A stretch of DNA of 64,000 bases from Gigantopelta aegis (Eukaryota; Mollusca; Gastropoda; Neomphalida; Peltospiridae): contig NC_054702.1 in the NCBI RefSeq assembly GCF_016097555.1, positions 79,775,997 to 79,839,996 on the forward strand, in the 5' to 3' direction. The notes beneath the pieces were generated by a model. That model worked only from the letters and a program-made list of their open reading frames with translations, searched no databases and had not been told where the DNA came from. This document shows positions 24,401 to 38,300 of this stretch, in pieces; the stretch's first letter is position 1, and each line of letters starts with the position of its first letter. The position numbers and the translations under genes are program-made.

Positions 24401-27400
24401 GGGAACCCTGATATTTTGCTATTAAATGAAGATGACATCGCATCACATGTGCCAATGGTAATGCGCCAAAAAATATGGGCTAATCAGTACATAAACATAG
24501 CATTACTTTTAAAAGGTGCGGTTGATTTGCAGGAACATTTTGAGGGTGGTAGTTTATTTGTGACTGGGAATGGGGCAGTTGAAGCTCGTCCACGGGTTAG
24601 TAAGCATAAAGTTACCTCTGTTGAAAAATGGACAGATGCTTTTATAATTTTTATGCATATTTATGTCCAAAAATTCGCTGAGAAAGCCACTGAGCTTACT
24701 CAGTACATGTCGGTTATTAGAGATGCTGCTACCCGAACACATGGGTTTGGCTGGAGGTCGTATGATGAGCAGTTTCGCTTACGTCAGGCACTTACCCTGC
24801 AATCATGGGCAAAAATCAACAGTGATCTGTGGCTTCGCTTGCTATCTGTTCCTCAGGTTGCCCAGCATTCTTTTTCACCCAGCAACAGTCCTGCCCAAGG
24901 TAGCAAAGGATTATGTTTCGCATTCAATAAGGGGAATTGCAAATGGAAATCGTGTCATTTTCAACACGTGTACTAGTTGTCAGGGGAACCATTCAAAAAT
25001 GAATTGTCCGTGGTGGGTCAAATGACCAGTCCTTTCGTAACAGCTGGAGTGCATGAAGTTATAATCAAGGCAGAGGTGGGGGAAAAAGGGAATACTAGTA
25101 AATTTAGCTTGGGTTTTACAGAAATAAAGCTTGATGTTCTTCGATCAGAATTGCAGTCTTATTCGCCTGTTATTTCCCAGGAGTTGTTTGATGGTTTTGC
25201 TAATGGTTTTCATTTATATTATACAGGCCCCCATGTGCCAGTTGATGCTAAAAATTTGAAATCAGTTACTGACAATATCCCCCTAACAAAGCAAAAAATA
25301 CTTAAAGAAGTTAAAATAGGTAGAATTGCAGGACGTTTTCTTACCAGACCCATTGCAACCTTACGCATATCACCATTGGGTTTAGTCCCAAAGAAAACTC
25401 CCGGTGACTTCAGGGTAATACACCATTTGTCTTATCCCCGAATGTTTCGGTGATTTTATTGATCCTCAGTTGTGTTCAGTTTCTTATACCTCATTTGATG
25501 AGGCTGTTTATATGATACAGAGGTTGGGTAAAGGTGCACTTTTGGCCAAAGCCGATATAAAGTCTGCTTTTCGGTTATTACCTGTTTGGCCTGGTGAATT
25601 TGATTTGTTGGGTTTTAAGCTTGATGATAATTATTTCTTTGACAAGTGTCTTCCCATGGGTTGTTCCATTTCCTGTGCAACATTCGAAAAATTTGCCACG
25701 TTTTTAGAATGGGCTACCCGACAGCATTTTCCTGGTGGGGAACTGATTAATTATTTGGATGATTTTTTGTTTGGTGGATCAGCGGGTACTAAACAATGTC
25801 AGAACAATTTAGACTGTTTTCTTTCCTTGTGTGATAGATTGGGGGTTCCCATTGCTGAAGATAAGACACAAGGCCCACAGACAGTCATTTCTTTTCTTGG
25901 TCTTGAAATTGACACTGTCCATATGTTGATAAGAATTCCAACGGCGAAAGTGACAGAAATTGTTGACAGGATTTTAGACATGCTGAAGGGGCAGAAAACT
26001 ACTCTCAGATCAATACAATCATTACTGGACGTTTTAAATTTTGCATGTCGGGCAATTGCCCCAGGTCGTACTTTTTGTCGTCGCCTGATCAATGCCACCA
26101 TTGGGCTATCAAAACCTAACCATCATTTGCGGTTGACAGCTGAATTGCGAGCCGACTTAAAATTGTGGCTAACGTTTTTCAAGTCTTTCAATGGAATCTC
26201 GGCCTTTCGCAACCAGTTCTGGGTTTCCAGTGATCATGAACATTTGTTTACTGATAGTTCTGCTAGACAGGGTAATGGATTTGGGGCCTTTTACAATGGT
26301 AGTTGGTGTTGTGCTGCCTGGCCCAAATTCTGGTTTGAGAAGGGATATGCAATGGACATCACATTGTTGGAATTATTTCGGATTTTGGTCTCTACATTCA
26401 TTTGGGGGGATAGACTGTCCAACAAAAAACTGATATATCATTCTGATAACCAGGCCATGGTTGCCATAATAAATTCCATGACATCAAAATCCAGTAATAT
26501 TTTAACCTTACTGCGTGTTTTTGTACTCCGCTGTTTACAGTTGAACATTTTGTTTAAAGCAGTATATATTCCGGGATGTTTTAATGCGTTAACAGACAGC
26601 TTGTCGCGTTTACAGTTCCAGAGGTTTCGACGGCTAGCACCACAGGCAGACAGAGAGCAGACAACCTTTCCAGCATGGATGTGGTCCATCTTCACCATGA
26701 ACTTGGAAGATTGTTAGAAGCTAGCATGTCTAGCAGTACCAGAACTGTATATGCTAATGCTTTTAGAAATTTTGTCCAATTTAGACAATCACTGCAACTT
26801 CCAGACATGTGGCCAGTACAACTAGATCATATTTGATTATTCATAGCTTTTCATTCTGGTAACTACAGTTGCTAGTTATGTATCCGGTCTTAGTTATGTC
26901 CATAAGTTGAGGAGGTGGGAGGATCCAACTTCCTTTTTCATAGTTAGGAAATCACTTGAATGTTTTAGGAGATTAAATCGCCAGTCCGATAGTAGGGCCC
27001 CGATTACTTACAATATATGCTCATGCAAATTCACACAGTTAGAAAAAATATGTTCATTAATGTATGAAGTGCTTTTATTTAGAGCTGCCTATTGTTTAAC
27101 ATTTTTTGGCCTTTTTAGGGTGAGTGAACTGATCTTTACCCCAGAGGCCTGTATTGTTGGGGGATGTTACTTTAAATGCTGGCCAGGATTCCAATTTGGT
27201 TGTTTCATTAAAACATTCCAAAACTGATCAAAGAGGTCAAGGTGTGAAGGTGCACATTCCTTACATCCCAGACAATCAAATCTGTCCTGTTACAAATTTA
27301 AAGCAGTTCCTTTTGGTTAGACCATCTACATGTAAAAATAACTACTTGTTCATACACCAGAATGGCAAACCTCTAAATAGGTATCAATTTAGTGCTGTGC

Positions 27401-30400
27401 TGTCAAAGGTAATTATTGCTTTGGGATTACCGCAGGCACACTACAAGTCACATTCTTTCCGTATAGGAGCTGCCACAACATTAGCTATGAGCGGAATTTC
27501 TCCTAAAATTATTAAAGGATTGGGGCAGTGGAAATCTAATACTTTTCAAAAGTACATTCGTCTGGTCATTTAAAATCTGAGATGAATAATTGTATGTGTA
27601 TTTTATTAATCTATTTCTTCGTGAGTTTTGCAGACATATGGCTGGTTGGATCCTCGATAATCTATTGGGCTAACCGAAGAGCAGTATCAACTCTGGATCG
27701 TCATTTGAGATTGGCTAACCTAGGCGTCCATATAACCTGGTTGGGACGTCGAGGATTGAGGTGGGCTGGTGTTTTAAATCTTGTTAATAACCATCTGTTA
27801 CATTTTTCACAGCCACAGTACATTTTACTGCATGTAGGTGGCAATGATCTGGCCACTTGTTCTACTTCAGATTTGTGTGCTCAAGTTGAGCGTGACATTC
27901 AACTGCTAGCTCAGTTGTTGCCCAACTGTGTGATTGTTTGGTCGGATATTCTCCCAAGATTAGTTTGGAGGGGTGGCAATAATGTGAAATCCATAGAGAA
28001 GAAGCGTAAGCGAGTAAATAGATCAGGCAGAAAAGCAGTTTTGCAGACAAGAGGGCAGGTTGTCAGACACGATGACATTTCATATGATTGTCCAAGTTTG
28101 TTTAGGGATGATGGGGTACATCTCGCTGAAATAGGAAAAGCTATTTTCGTAAACACACTGAAGGGCGCCATAGAGGCTTTTGTTACTACAACTCATTTTT
28201 AAATAGGCCGCAGTATCTATGCAGGTATGGGGCTTTGCAGAGCTGTATAGACAGCTCTGAGTGGCGGAATATGGTGGGCAGGCTGGTATCATACTTATGT
28301 TTTAGTGTTTAATTGAATACTGGTTGCTTTCCTGTAAAGCTGGTGGTTTTCTCATTTATACCAGGTATTCAAGGTAGTGCTTCCTATGTGCTCTGCTATG
28401 GTTGTACCCTAGGGGGCGGAAACTTGCTATGGTGTACCCTAGGAGTTTTTGGGTTGGAATGCACGTGGGTGGTATACTTGAGTGGGTTCTACGGTCCTTT
28501 ATGTCCTACATGTATATGGTATACTCTGCTATGGTTTCCCCTAGGGAGTAGTTTGGGTGCTATTGTGTCCGGTACCGTTGTAGGTAGATACTCAGCTTGG
28601 TTACCCACTTATACATGGGCATATTGGAAGGCTGTCCTGCTATGGTTCACCCTAGAGGGCGGTACCCCGCTTAGATAATACATGCCTGCTCACCATATTA
28701 GTTTATTATTATTATTATGTATTTTGTAATAAAGATCTGCGGCCGTATCCATCCAAATTATTTGTTACGTTATTATTTGTTATTATAGAAAATATCTTAA
28801 AATAATGAGGTTTAATATTTATAATTAAACTGGTTTATTTTAGTATTTTCGCATGTGTGCTGTGAGACCTCGGTGTGGTACATGCTTGCTGAGTTACTCC
28901 CCCTTTTTTTAATCTCTTTTTCACTCTACCTCGTGGTTATAGGACGTTTTTTCTGTTCGCTGAATTTTCCCTCCCACCGCTCACATAACTTGTTTTGTTT
29001 TGTTTTTTGGTTTTTTTATACATATTATAGTTATGTAGATATGTGGACATGTTATTCTTCATATTCGTAAGACGTACTGTAATTTTGTCAAGTACCTCTT
29101 TATGGGAGGTAGATACATGTTAGATTGTAGTACAGTATAGAAATTTAGTTATGCATGTACACATGTATGTATATGACAATTTTTCTGTAGCATTATTCTG
29201 TAATGTGTTACATTGCTGCCGTGGAGTTTCGTTTGCTTTCTTGAAGATACATTGTGTGGAAGCCGAACAGTAATTTCAGTGTGTTGAACATCATGAACAC
29301 TTGTGATAATCAGACTGGGGTGTTTGAGCACATCAGTAGTGCTTCAAATTGACTGTAACCCCATCTGAAGGTGCAGAACATTTTATCGTCGCAGATCTGA
29401 AACCAAGTGTGCGGAATATGGTGGGCAGGCTGGTATCATACTTATGTTTTAGTGTTTAATTGTATACTGGTTGCTTTCAGGATGAGGTCACCCTGTAAAG
29501 CTGGTGGTTTTCTCATTTATACCGGGTACCCAAGGTAGTGCTTCCTATGTGCTCTGCTATGGTTGTACCCTAGGGGGCGGAAACTTGCTATGGTATACCC
29601 TAGGAGTTTTTGGGTTGGAATGCAAGTGGGTTCTACGGTCCTTTATGTCCTACATGTATATGGTATACCCTGCTATGGTTTCCCCTAGGGAGTAGTTTGG
29701 GTGCTGTTGTGTCCGGTACCGTTGTAGGTAGATACTCAGCTTGGTTACCCACTTATACATGGGCATATTGGAAGGCTGTCCTGCTATGGTTCACCCTAGA
29801 GGGTGGTACCCCGCTTAGATAATATGTGCCTGCTCACCATATTGGTTTATTATTATTATTATGTATTTTGTAATAAAGATCTGCGGCCATATCCATCCAA
29901 ATTATTTGTTATGTTATTATTTGTTATTATAGAAAATATCTTTAAAAAAAAAAAAAATGTTTTTTTTTTTTAAGTACCGTAATGGGAGATACATAACAAA
30001 GACTATGAGAATGTGACACTAATAAACAGTGACATATTTGTGAGGACACTAAGCTACTTTAACAGATGTTCAGCTTCTGCCAGTGAGTACATACAGCAAA
30101 GTTGGCGAGGTCTTTCTCGGATACATCTGGATCTATGAGTCTCATCAGCTCCTCCTGGAAGTTACTAGTTAGAGGTTTCAGCGGTCGAGAGTGACTGGTT
30201 GCGCCAGGTCTCAGACGAGTTGCGAGGGATTCTTCAGATGACATACCAGACAGATTTCTGTTCCACCAAAAAAATACAAACAATATTAAGATACAGACAT
30301 GCTAGAGATTCTTCTGATGAAATACCAGACAGATTTATGTTCCACAAAATATACAAACATGATATTAACATTACAGACAAGCAAGAGATTCTTCTGATGA

Positions 30401-33400
30401 CATACATGTACCAGATAGATTTCTGTACCACAAACAATACATCAAAACATGATATTAATATTACAGACAAGCAAGAGATTCTTCTGATGACATACCAGAC
30501 AGATTTATATTCCACAAAACAATACAAACACAATATTAAGATACAGACATGTAAGAGATTCTTCTGATGACATACCAGACAAGAAATATATGAAACATGA
30601 TAAGATTAACAACCAGCAAAACTGGGATAATTTTTTAACTGTAATTATGCATTAAAAAACTTCACATCTGGTTTTTTTTAAACAAGGCAAAATTCCAAAT
30701 GAAACAGATATGTACTATAGCAGTAAGAATACCTCTTCCAAAAAATTAACCAATTTTTATTAATTTATAAAAAAATGTTTTATCGAATAATCAAATATAA
30801 AATATGAGCTTGTGAGACGTTTATCATCAAAAAAACAAATGAAGAAGATACAATCAACGGTCATTCACACTGTTAACAGCTTCACAAGCCTACAAAACAT
30901 ACTCTTTTTTGGTTACTTCTCCCTCCTCTTGAAAGAGTACATAAAATATTGATTTTGCAAGGGACATTTTTATTGACATTTTTTTTTTACCGGTTAAATG
31001 TGTACACTGGCATTAGGTACCCTCCCCTCCAGCATGTGGTTTGGATGCTCATGAAGATGTTAATAACTGTGAATATTGCTTAACCACAATTCAGAATGTT
31101 TCTTCCTTTCTAATAGTCCTACCTGTTTGATGATCGGGGACTGCTATTTGTACTACTGTGAGGGGAACCATCTAGTTGGCTACGTTTGTGTTGCAAAACT
31201 TTGAAAGGTTTGTTCATGTGCTGTAAAGAATCTTTCCGCTGTGGCACTACTGGATCACCTTAAAATAACAATGTATTACTACATAAGAAATATGCAAACC
31301 AGAGTACACACAAAGCTTCACAAATTAATCAAATTAAGTTTATATACAACTCCATAATTTGGACAGGCAGTGAAGGCCATCCTTATGAAATGAGTTTTAA
31401 AAATTAATATTGAATAATTTTGCAAAGAATGTACAACTAATGACAGCTGTTATTACTTATAGATAGGCGAGTCAAAATACAGTTTAGATGCTGAAAAAAT
31501 TGCAACAAAATGTTTTTCGACGGATTTCAATTTGTTGAGGTATACTGATGAACATATAAAAAGTCTATAGAAATCAGACATCCGGAAAGCAGTAAACTAG
31601 ATCAAATCCAAAATGGCAGATTAACAGAAGCAACTACCCACATTTTTAATTGCCAATACAAATGGAAGCAAAAGCCTTTAGGCTCTACACTTTATTTAAC
31701 CACTTCTGTTAAAACTGAGAATGCTGTTAAAATTAACACATTCAGTTTCCATTTAATACAGCAAGTACCATTTATCAATTATTACCACCCCATATTGTTT
31801 TGTGTAGCTCTAGTATCATAAGCAAGTAGTAATGGATACTTTATTAGATTTCAAATTTTGGTAGTAATTTTATAACAAAAATATAACAATCTTGCTACAT
31901 CTTTGAAGTAATAGTGCATTATCAAAGTGTTGATAAGTGTTATCTATCTGTCTTAGAAAGAAACATATTATGTTCAATGATAATCCAGATTCAAATACTG
32001 TAGGATCATTTGTTCATTTATGGCTGATTACACATGTATGCAGAAAATATAGTATATTTTGCATTAGCTTATGTAATGGCAATAAAAACCAAAAAAAACC
32101 CCAAATAAAACAAAACAGTGCTAAATGGGTTTTTTGCTTGAGATAAAAATTGAAAGGTGTAACAAAACACAAACATTATATTTTTTCCATTCAGTTTATC
32201 CATTGAAACAAGGTCTTTTTTAATATTCCATGTATCTAACAATCAATCAACCAACCAACCAACCAACCAATTCAAATGTTTCCTCTAACTTTTTTTTTGA
32301 AGTTAACAGCTTTTCCCCTCAAATCTCTATTAGTTTACCTTTGCTTGTAATAATGCCCCTGTCCTTCGATTCCTTAGACATCACCTGGGCGTGTGATGAT
32401 CCACTTGAGTACGACGACCCTTCACTGATTTGACTGAGGTTTGTGTTGGAGCTGGACGGGGGGTCGGATGTGAAGCCATGGGGAGGGTTGTCTGCTCCCT
32501 GGCGTAACAGATACTTTGTGTTCTGGGACTGCTTGAGAAGTTCGAGAGCTATGTTTCCAGTAAGGGGAGTTCCAGTGTATGAGAAATCAGTCTGCTGTGA
32601 ACTCAAGTAATGTCGTCTCTGGGGTGATGCATAGTTTGTTGACTGGGAAGATGAGGTGTACACACTTTCTGAACCACTAACATAGACACTTTGACTTGTT
32701 TCCATGCCACCATTTAAATCATTTCGTTTCACCTAAAATGAAGAAAACCAATCATCAAAAATTGTATAATTCAAATAAAGCAATCAGTTTTCCAAGAAGT
32801 CAGTTAAAGTTAAATTTTATTTTGTTTAATGACACCACTAGAGCACATTGATTTATAAATCATAGGCTATTGGAAATCAAACATTTGGTAATTTTGACAT
32901 ATAGTCTTAGATAGGAACCTGATACATTTTTCATTTATAAGCACAATCCCACAGACAGTATAGCACATACCACAGCCTTTGATATACCAGTTGTTGTACA
33001 TTGGCTGGAACGAGAAATAGCCCAATGGGTCCATGGATGGGAATCAATCCTAGACTGAAATGTTCATCAGGTGAGTACTTTACAACTAGAATATACATGC
33101 TAATCCCCCTCCCCCAAATCAGTGATTTAAAGTCACACCATATTTTACTAACTAGGGTCAGTAACTTGAAATAATTAACCAAGGAAATATACAAAATAAA
33201 ATTAGCTTAATGGACTTTCTTACAATCTGCTGCTGTGATAACCAAAATAGGGTAATTTATTTAATTAAAACAATAATACACATAAAGGAGTACACTTACC
33301 TGATTTTGGTTCTGGATCATTGATCTTGGATTCCAGTGTCTACTACTGCTACCTAAAAGGAAAACAAAATTATTAAAAAATTTTTACTCATTTATTCACG

Positions 33401-35236
33401 TTCAAAAGATATTTTAAAAAACAATATTGATCTTGCACTACTCAACTCCAAACTGAAAAGCATGTAACATATTTATAATAAGATCAAGAAGGCAAGACAA
33501 GAGAAAATCAGAATTAAAACATTACCTCATGGCATACTAAACATTTCATTGTGAATTGTCTAAATAATTCATTAAAACATAAACCAGCAGATAAAAACTA
33601 TTTACTAGTAACCACCAAAACAGAATTAGTTTGTGTCATGATGCATGTAATGTTAATAAAAGTACTGTTCAAAGCCAAGTCATGAAGACTAATTAAACAT
33701 TAATGAAGACAACTTTCCAGATCAAAGGAGATGAAAAAAAGAAAGAAATGGTTTATTTAACAACACACTCAACACATTTTATTTACGGTTATATGGCATC
33801 AGACATATGGTTAAGATCCACACAGATATTGAGAAAGGAAACCCGCTGTCGCCACTTCATGGGCTATTCTTTCCGATTAGCAGCAAGGGATCTTTTATAT
33901 GCACCATCCCACAGACAGGATAGCACATACCATGGCATTTGATATACCAGTCGTGGTGCACTGGCTGTGATGAGAAATAGCCCAATGGGCCCACCATCGG
34001 GGATTGATCCCAGACCGACCGTGCATCGAGCGAGTGTTGTACAACTGAGCTATGTCCCGCCCTCAAAGGAGATGAGGTACGTGTATTTAACACTGCAGAA
34101 CGGAGATCAATAATTGAATCCCCTGTGTGACCACTGACGGGGATTGATCCCAGACTGACCGCGCATCGAGCGAGTGTTGTACAACTGAGCTATGTCCCGC
34201 CCTGAAAGGAGATGAGGTACGTGTATTTAACACTGCAGAACGGAGATCAATAATTGAATCCCCTGTGTGACCACTGACGGGGATTGATCCCAGATCGACC
34301 GCGCATCGAGCGAGTGTTTTTAAGACTGAGCTATGTCCCGCCCTCAAAGGAGATGAGGTACGTGTATTTAACACTGCAGAACGGAGATTAATAATTGAAT
34401 CCCCTGTGTGACCATTGACGGGGATTGATACCAGACCGACCGCTCATCGAGCGAGTGTTGTACAACTGAGCTATGTCCTGCCCTGAAAGGAGATGAGGTA
34501 CGTGTATTTAACACTGCAGAACGGAGATCAATAATTGAATCCCCTGTGTGACCACTGCGAACAAGTGTTATAAACAAATTAAATAAAAAATCACCAATTT
34601 GTCCCTGTCATGGACAGAACTCTCTGGCGAAGTCAGAGGTTGTGCCCACGACAGGCGTGCTTGAACAGTTCTCTGATGGAAGTATGCCAAGAATTACCCA
34701 TCCACACGCACACCAATCTGTCGTACAGGGCTCACCCTGCCCATAGTCAAATTAGCCAGTTGTTAATTTTTATGCAAAGTGGCTGCAACATTTTAGTACA
34801 CGGCTGATACAATTATGTTTAAATTAGCCATTTTGTATTATTTTTCAAACAAATACTCTAAATATCTGAAAATTGGCTAAAACATGATTATTCCCTGTGT
34901 GAGCCTTGGACATACATTTTTATATTCTAGGTAATAGTAAAGAAAACTGTTTACAATAAATTATATCATTTGTAACCATCTACAAATTATTGGAATGTGA
35001 TACACATTCGTGACAAAACAATTCAACCAGGCTCTTAATCCACATAGAAAAACAATTCCTAAACTATATTGATTTTTTTTCTGATTGGGATACCTAAAAA
35101 CATTTACTTTTAACATTACTGAAATAAAAGGTAAATTATTAAAATAGAAGGTAAATAATTTAATATGTTTACCATATTATTTCTCAGAAACTCGTAATCA
35201 AAATGTTAATATTTGTTTTTTTTTAATAATAACACT

Positions 35237-35313
<77 letters not shown>

Positions 35314-38300
35314 TAATATTCCATATATAATTATATATAACACAAACCAGTTTTTCTGCAACAACAAAACAAAGCATTTAGTAAATTTCTTTTTAAACAA
35401 GTTGTCAACAATCAAAAACTTAAAGTAACTCAAAGCACAAACTACAATAAATGATTCCTTCACACACAAAAATACCTCAGCACTGGAAATTGAACACAAA
35501 TGTCAATGTGACAAGTGGAGATAATTTTGTTCCAGTTACCCAAAGACCTGCTGTGAAAATAGTAGAGACCAACACACAACACCATGAGACAGCAAACATC
35601 CAAACACACACTGCCAGCTCAAGCCATTACAGAAACAACACAAACAGCTACAAAAGTTTAAAACTATTTTTCAACAACCTGCCAGCTGACAAATCCATTG
35701 GCACTAGATCAGCCCAAATGTGTGTGACAAAGGCTGCACTAAACGCAGTGCTATATGCAGCTGTGCATAGGAATTCAGTGACAGAAATAAACACGTTTGA
35801 TATAACATTGAATAACCCAAATGCAAGGTAACCACATGTAAACACTTAATGGCCTACATACACATACAATATCTGACCTAGAATTATGGCCACAAATATT
35901 ACAAGTATTTTCACAATTTATAGGACAATCCTAAACACACATTTCTCTTCTGGTTCATATTTACAATTCATGAAGAGTAAAGGCCACATGTAAATGACAT
36001 TGATTTTAAAAGGGAAAACCTATGCTGCAGCAAAACACATGACTACAAAACATAATATAATTATAGTATTAGCAGACTGCTATTAAAATCATTTGTGATA
36101 AACATTATTATTAGCTATCCTCTCACCTGAGTTATTCATCTGAGTTACTGTTCTGGTTGTTTTAATATATTGTGTTAATATCATACCCTAGAAACCACTT
36201 GTATAACAAATGTGATTTTTATAGTTGTCAATAAAATTTTGCTCCTGATTATTATTATTTTTTTTTTTAAAGTACATTACTGACTATCAGTGCAATCAAA
36301 TTGTAATATATATCCATATCAAGGTACTATCATTATAGTAACAACCATTTTATGAAGAGAGTCCACCATTTATTGACACATACTTAATTTATACTTATGT
36401 TTTATTTAGTGGCAATAGTTAATGATTATAATTAGCCGACACCCATTCTCTATAAGTTTACTAACTGTCATGTAATTCTCAGCTAGAAACATCCAGAGAA
36501 TAAAATGCTTTGTGTATTCTAAATGGGCTATTTAAAGATCTTTTCAAAAGTGCAAATTCAAATGTGTGACTTTTTGACTTTCGTGAAAGAGTGTGATATT
36601 TGTCAGTCATTTGCAACTTACAGCATTATGACATTTCAAAATGTTGAATTTCACACTTAATTCTGTCAGTGAAATGGTTAAAAATAACAATGCACAATGG
36701 ATATGACTCTTGCAGTCAAAACACAGATTGTTTTAAAGAGTTAATTTATTTCCAATTACTCAGGAAATTATCCTTACTGTTTTGAATTTAAACATGAAAT
36801 TTACACAAATTTCTTAATTCAGAACATTCTTCAATATATGTACAGATATGGTTTCACTAACTGATAATTACACATAAGTTGTGGTTTTTTCAAGCTCAGC
36901 CAATGTAAAAAATACTGCTTGTAGCAAGTACTAACTGCATTTTATGAGGATAATTCTGTAATACATGTCTTTTTTTTTCTCTCCTTTAGAATTATTTAGT
37001 ACATACATTTAATTCTTACCTGGGCTATAATAACAGACCTCAGAAAAATCCTGTCTAGCCCATACAGAGATACAGGTAAACTAGATATACTAGTGTCACA
37101 CCAGTGTCCACCCACTGGTGTCCATCAATTAGTGTGCAACAGCTTAATACAGGCCAACTAAATATTAGCCGTATGTGTAACTGTCAAGCACAAAACATTT
37201 CAGTAAAAAACTATGCTATGTTACATTCTAGATACACATATCTCTCAACTCTAGCCATGCAAGACAGACCTATTTCATGTCAGCCCATGCGGAATAAATC
37301 TGTCGTGCATGGGCTATGACGTCATTGAATTTAATATGGGGAGTATTATGGCATTGGTAAGATATGATGTCATATCAATGCAAGTTGGTTAGTTATTAAA
37401 ACCTTCATTATAAAAGCTATCTTGTTAATTTGTAGTGTTAAATTATATTTAACACATGAGACAAACGCAGCAAATATGATAGTATAGTTTATTTATGATA
37501 AAACGGTCAAATAAAGAAGTTACATTTTCAGCCATCTTTCTTTGTTCATGTAAAATAATGGTCTATTTATTGAATGGATGGCAGAAAAAAAAAGACTCCA
37601 TCATATGTAGTCATGTGGGATAGAAAAAGTACACCCTCAGTGGTGGAAATTTCGACCCTGGGACTCGACAGGCCTTGTTCCGCGTCGAAATTTCCACCAC
37701 CTCGGGTGTACTTTTTTTTACCCTACATATGATGGAGTCTATTAGTATTCACTGGCACTAGCTGTGCAATTTTTTCCACTTGATGCTGAAAGATCATAAT
37801 ACGATACCGTATGCCACCAAATATATTAATGTAACAGATGGGAGTTACAAGGTCTACAAACGATTGGCTAATTCATAGGAAATAATAAATGGTTGCTCAT
37901 GCATGTATTACAATGTATAAACATGCTCAGAGCCATCTGTATTATATAAGGGACCGTAACAAAAGTATATTGAAGCCAGAGAGACTAAGTCACTTAGTCT
38001 GGGGGGGAGGGGGTTTATGATTTCAACATCTCCATTTAGTCTTTTTATCACTTTTGGCTTCACTTGCTTTGAACTTGAAAATCATCATACAAACACAACC
38101 CAAAAGGCTTCAAAACACTGGCCAAGGTATTTATTGTCGACCTACTGCCCATACAAACCAGGATATCAAGGTGGCTAGGTATGTATTACAGTCAACTCTC
38201 GTTATAACGGCCATGTTGGTACCACACAGGTCTTGCCGTTGTAACGATCGTAAAGAGTTAGCTCTCTTAGTATGACAAGTGGTTTGGCAATCATGTGTAA

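Larger units (their letters stand above)
23442..29941 (+). mobile_element. Ngaro-like tyrosine-recombinase retrotransposon (DIRS order) in SIPA1L intron 16
   Basis: The order is A1 repeat, gag-like zinc-knuckle frame, RT plus RNase H, tyrosine recombinase, SGNH hydrolase frame, then B1-A2-spacer-B2. Split direct repeats (A1 matched by A2, B1 matched by B2), an integrase of the tyrosine recombinase type instead of DDE, and an SGNH-type frame are known traits of Ngaro-type elements. It lies antisense to the host gene. Gag, RT and recombinase frames each carry frameshifts or stops, so this copy is not autonomous, while A1/A2 differ at only about five of 165 positions. A SINE with an 11-bp TSD is nested at 23945-24345. 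No target-site duplication is seen, as expected for tyrosine recombinases. Confidence 0.88.

Noticed and set aside
24554..24742. - strand open frame within the gag-like region
   Set aside because: Shadow of the + strand gag-like coding sequence.
28313..28678. 121-residue open frame in the B1 repeat, repeated at 29504-29822
   Set aside because: It lies in the non-coding terminal repeat of the Ngaro-like element, differs by frameshift between B1 and B2, and shows no motif.
30215..30236. Exon 16 acceptor at the AG of CATCTGAAG
   Set aside because: That AG would leave two bases at the exon start, incompatible with the two bases carried from exon 15; the AG before 30257 fits phase and has a better T-rich tract.
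33998..34062. tRNA gene
   Set aside because: A-box and B-box-like words are present, but no complete cloverleaf is seen and the sequence continues into a SINE core. It is a SINE head; the same applies to the other SINE heads.
35206..35499. Poly-(Ile-Tyr) open frames on both strands
   Set aside because: Translation of a TA microsatellite.
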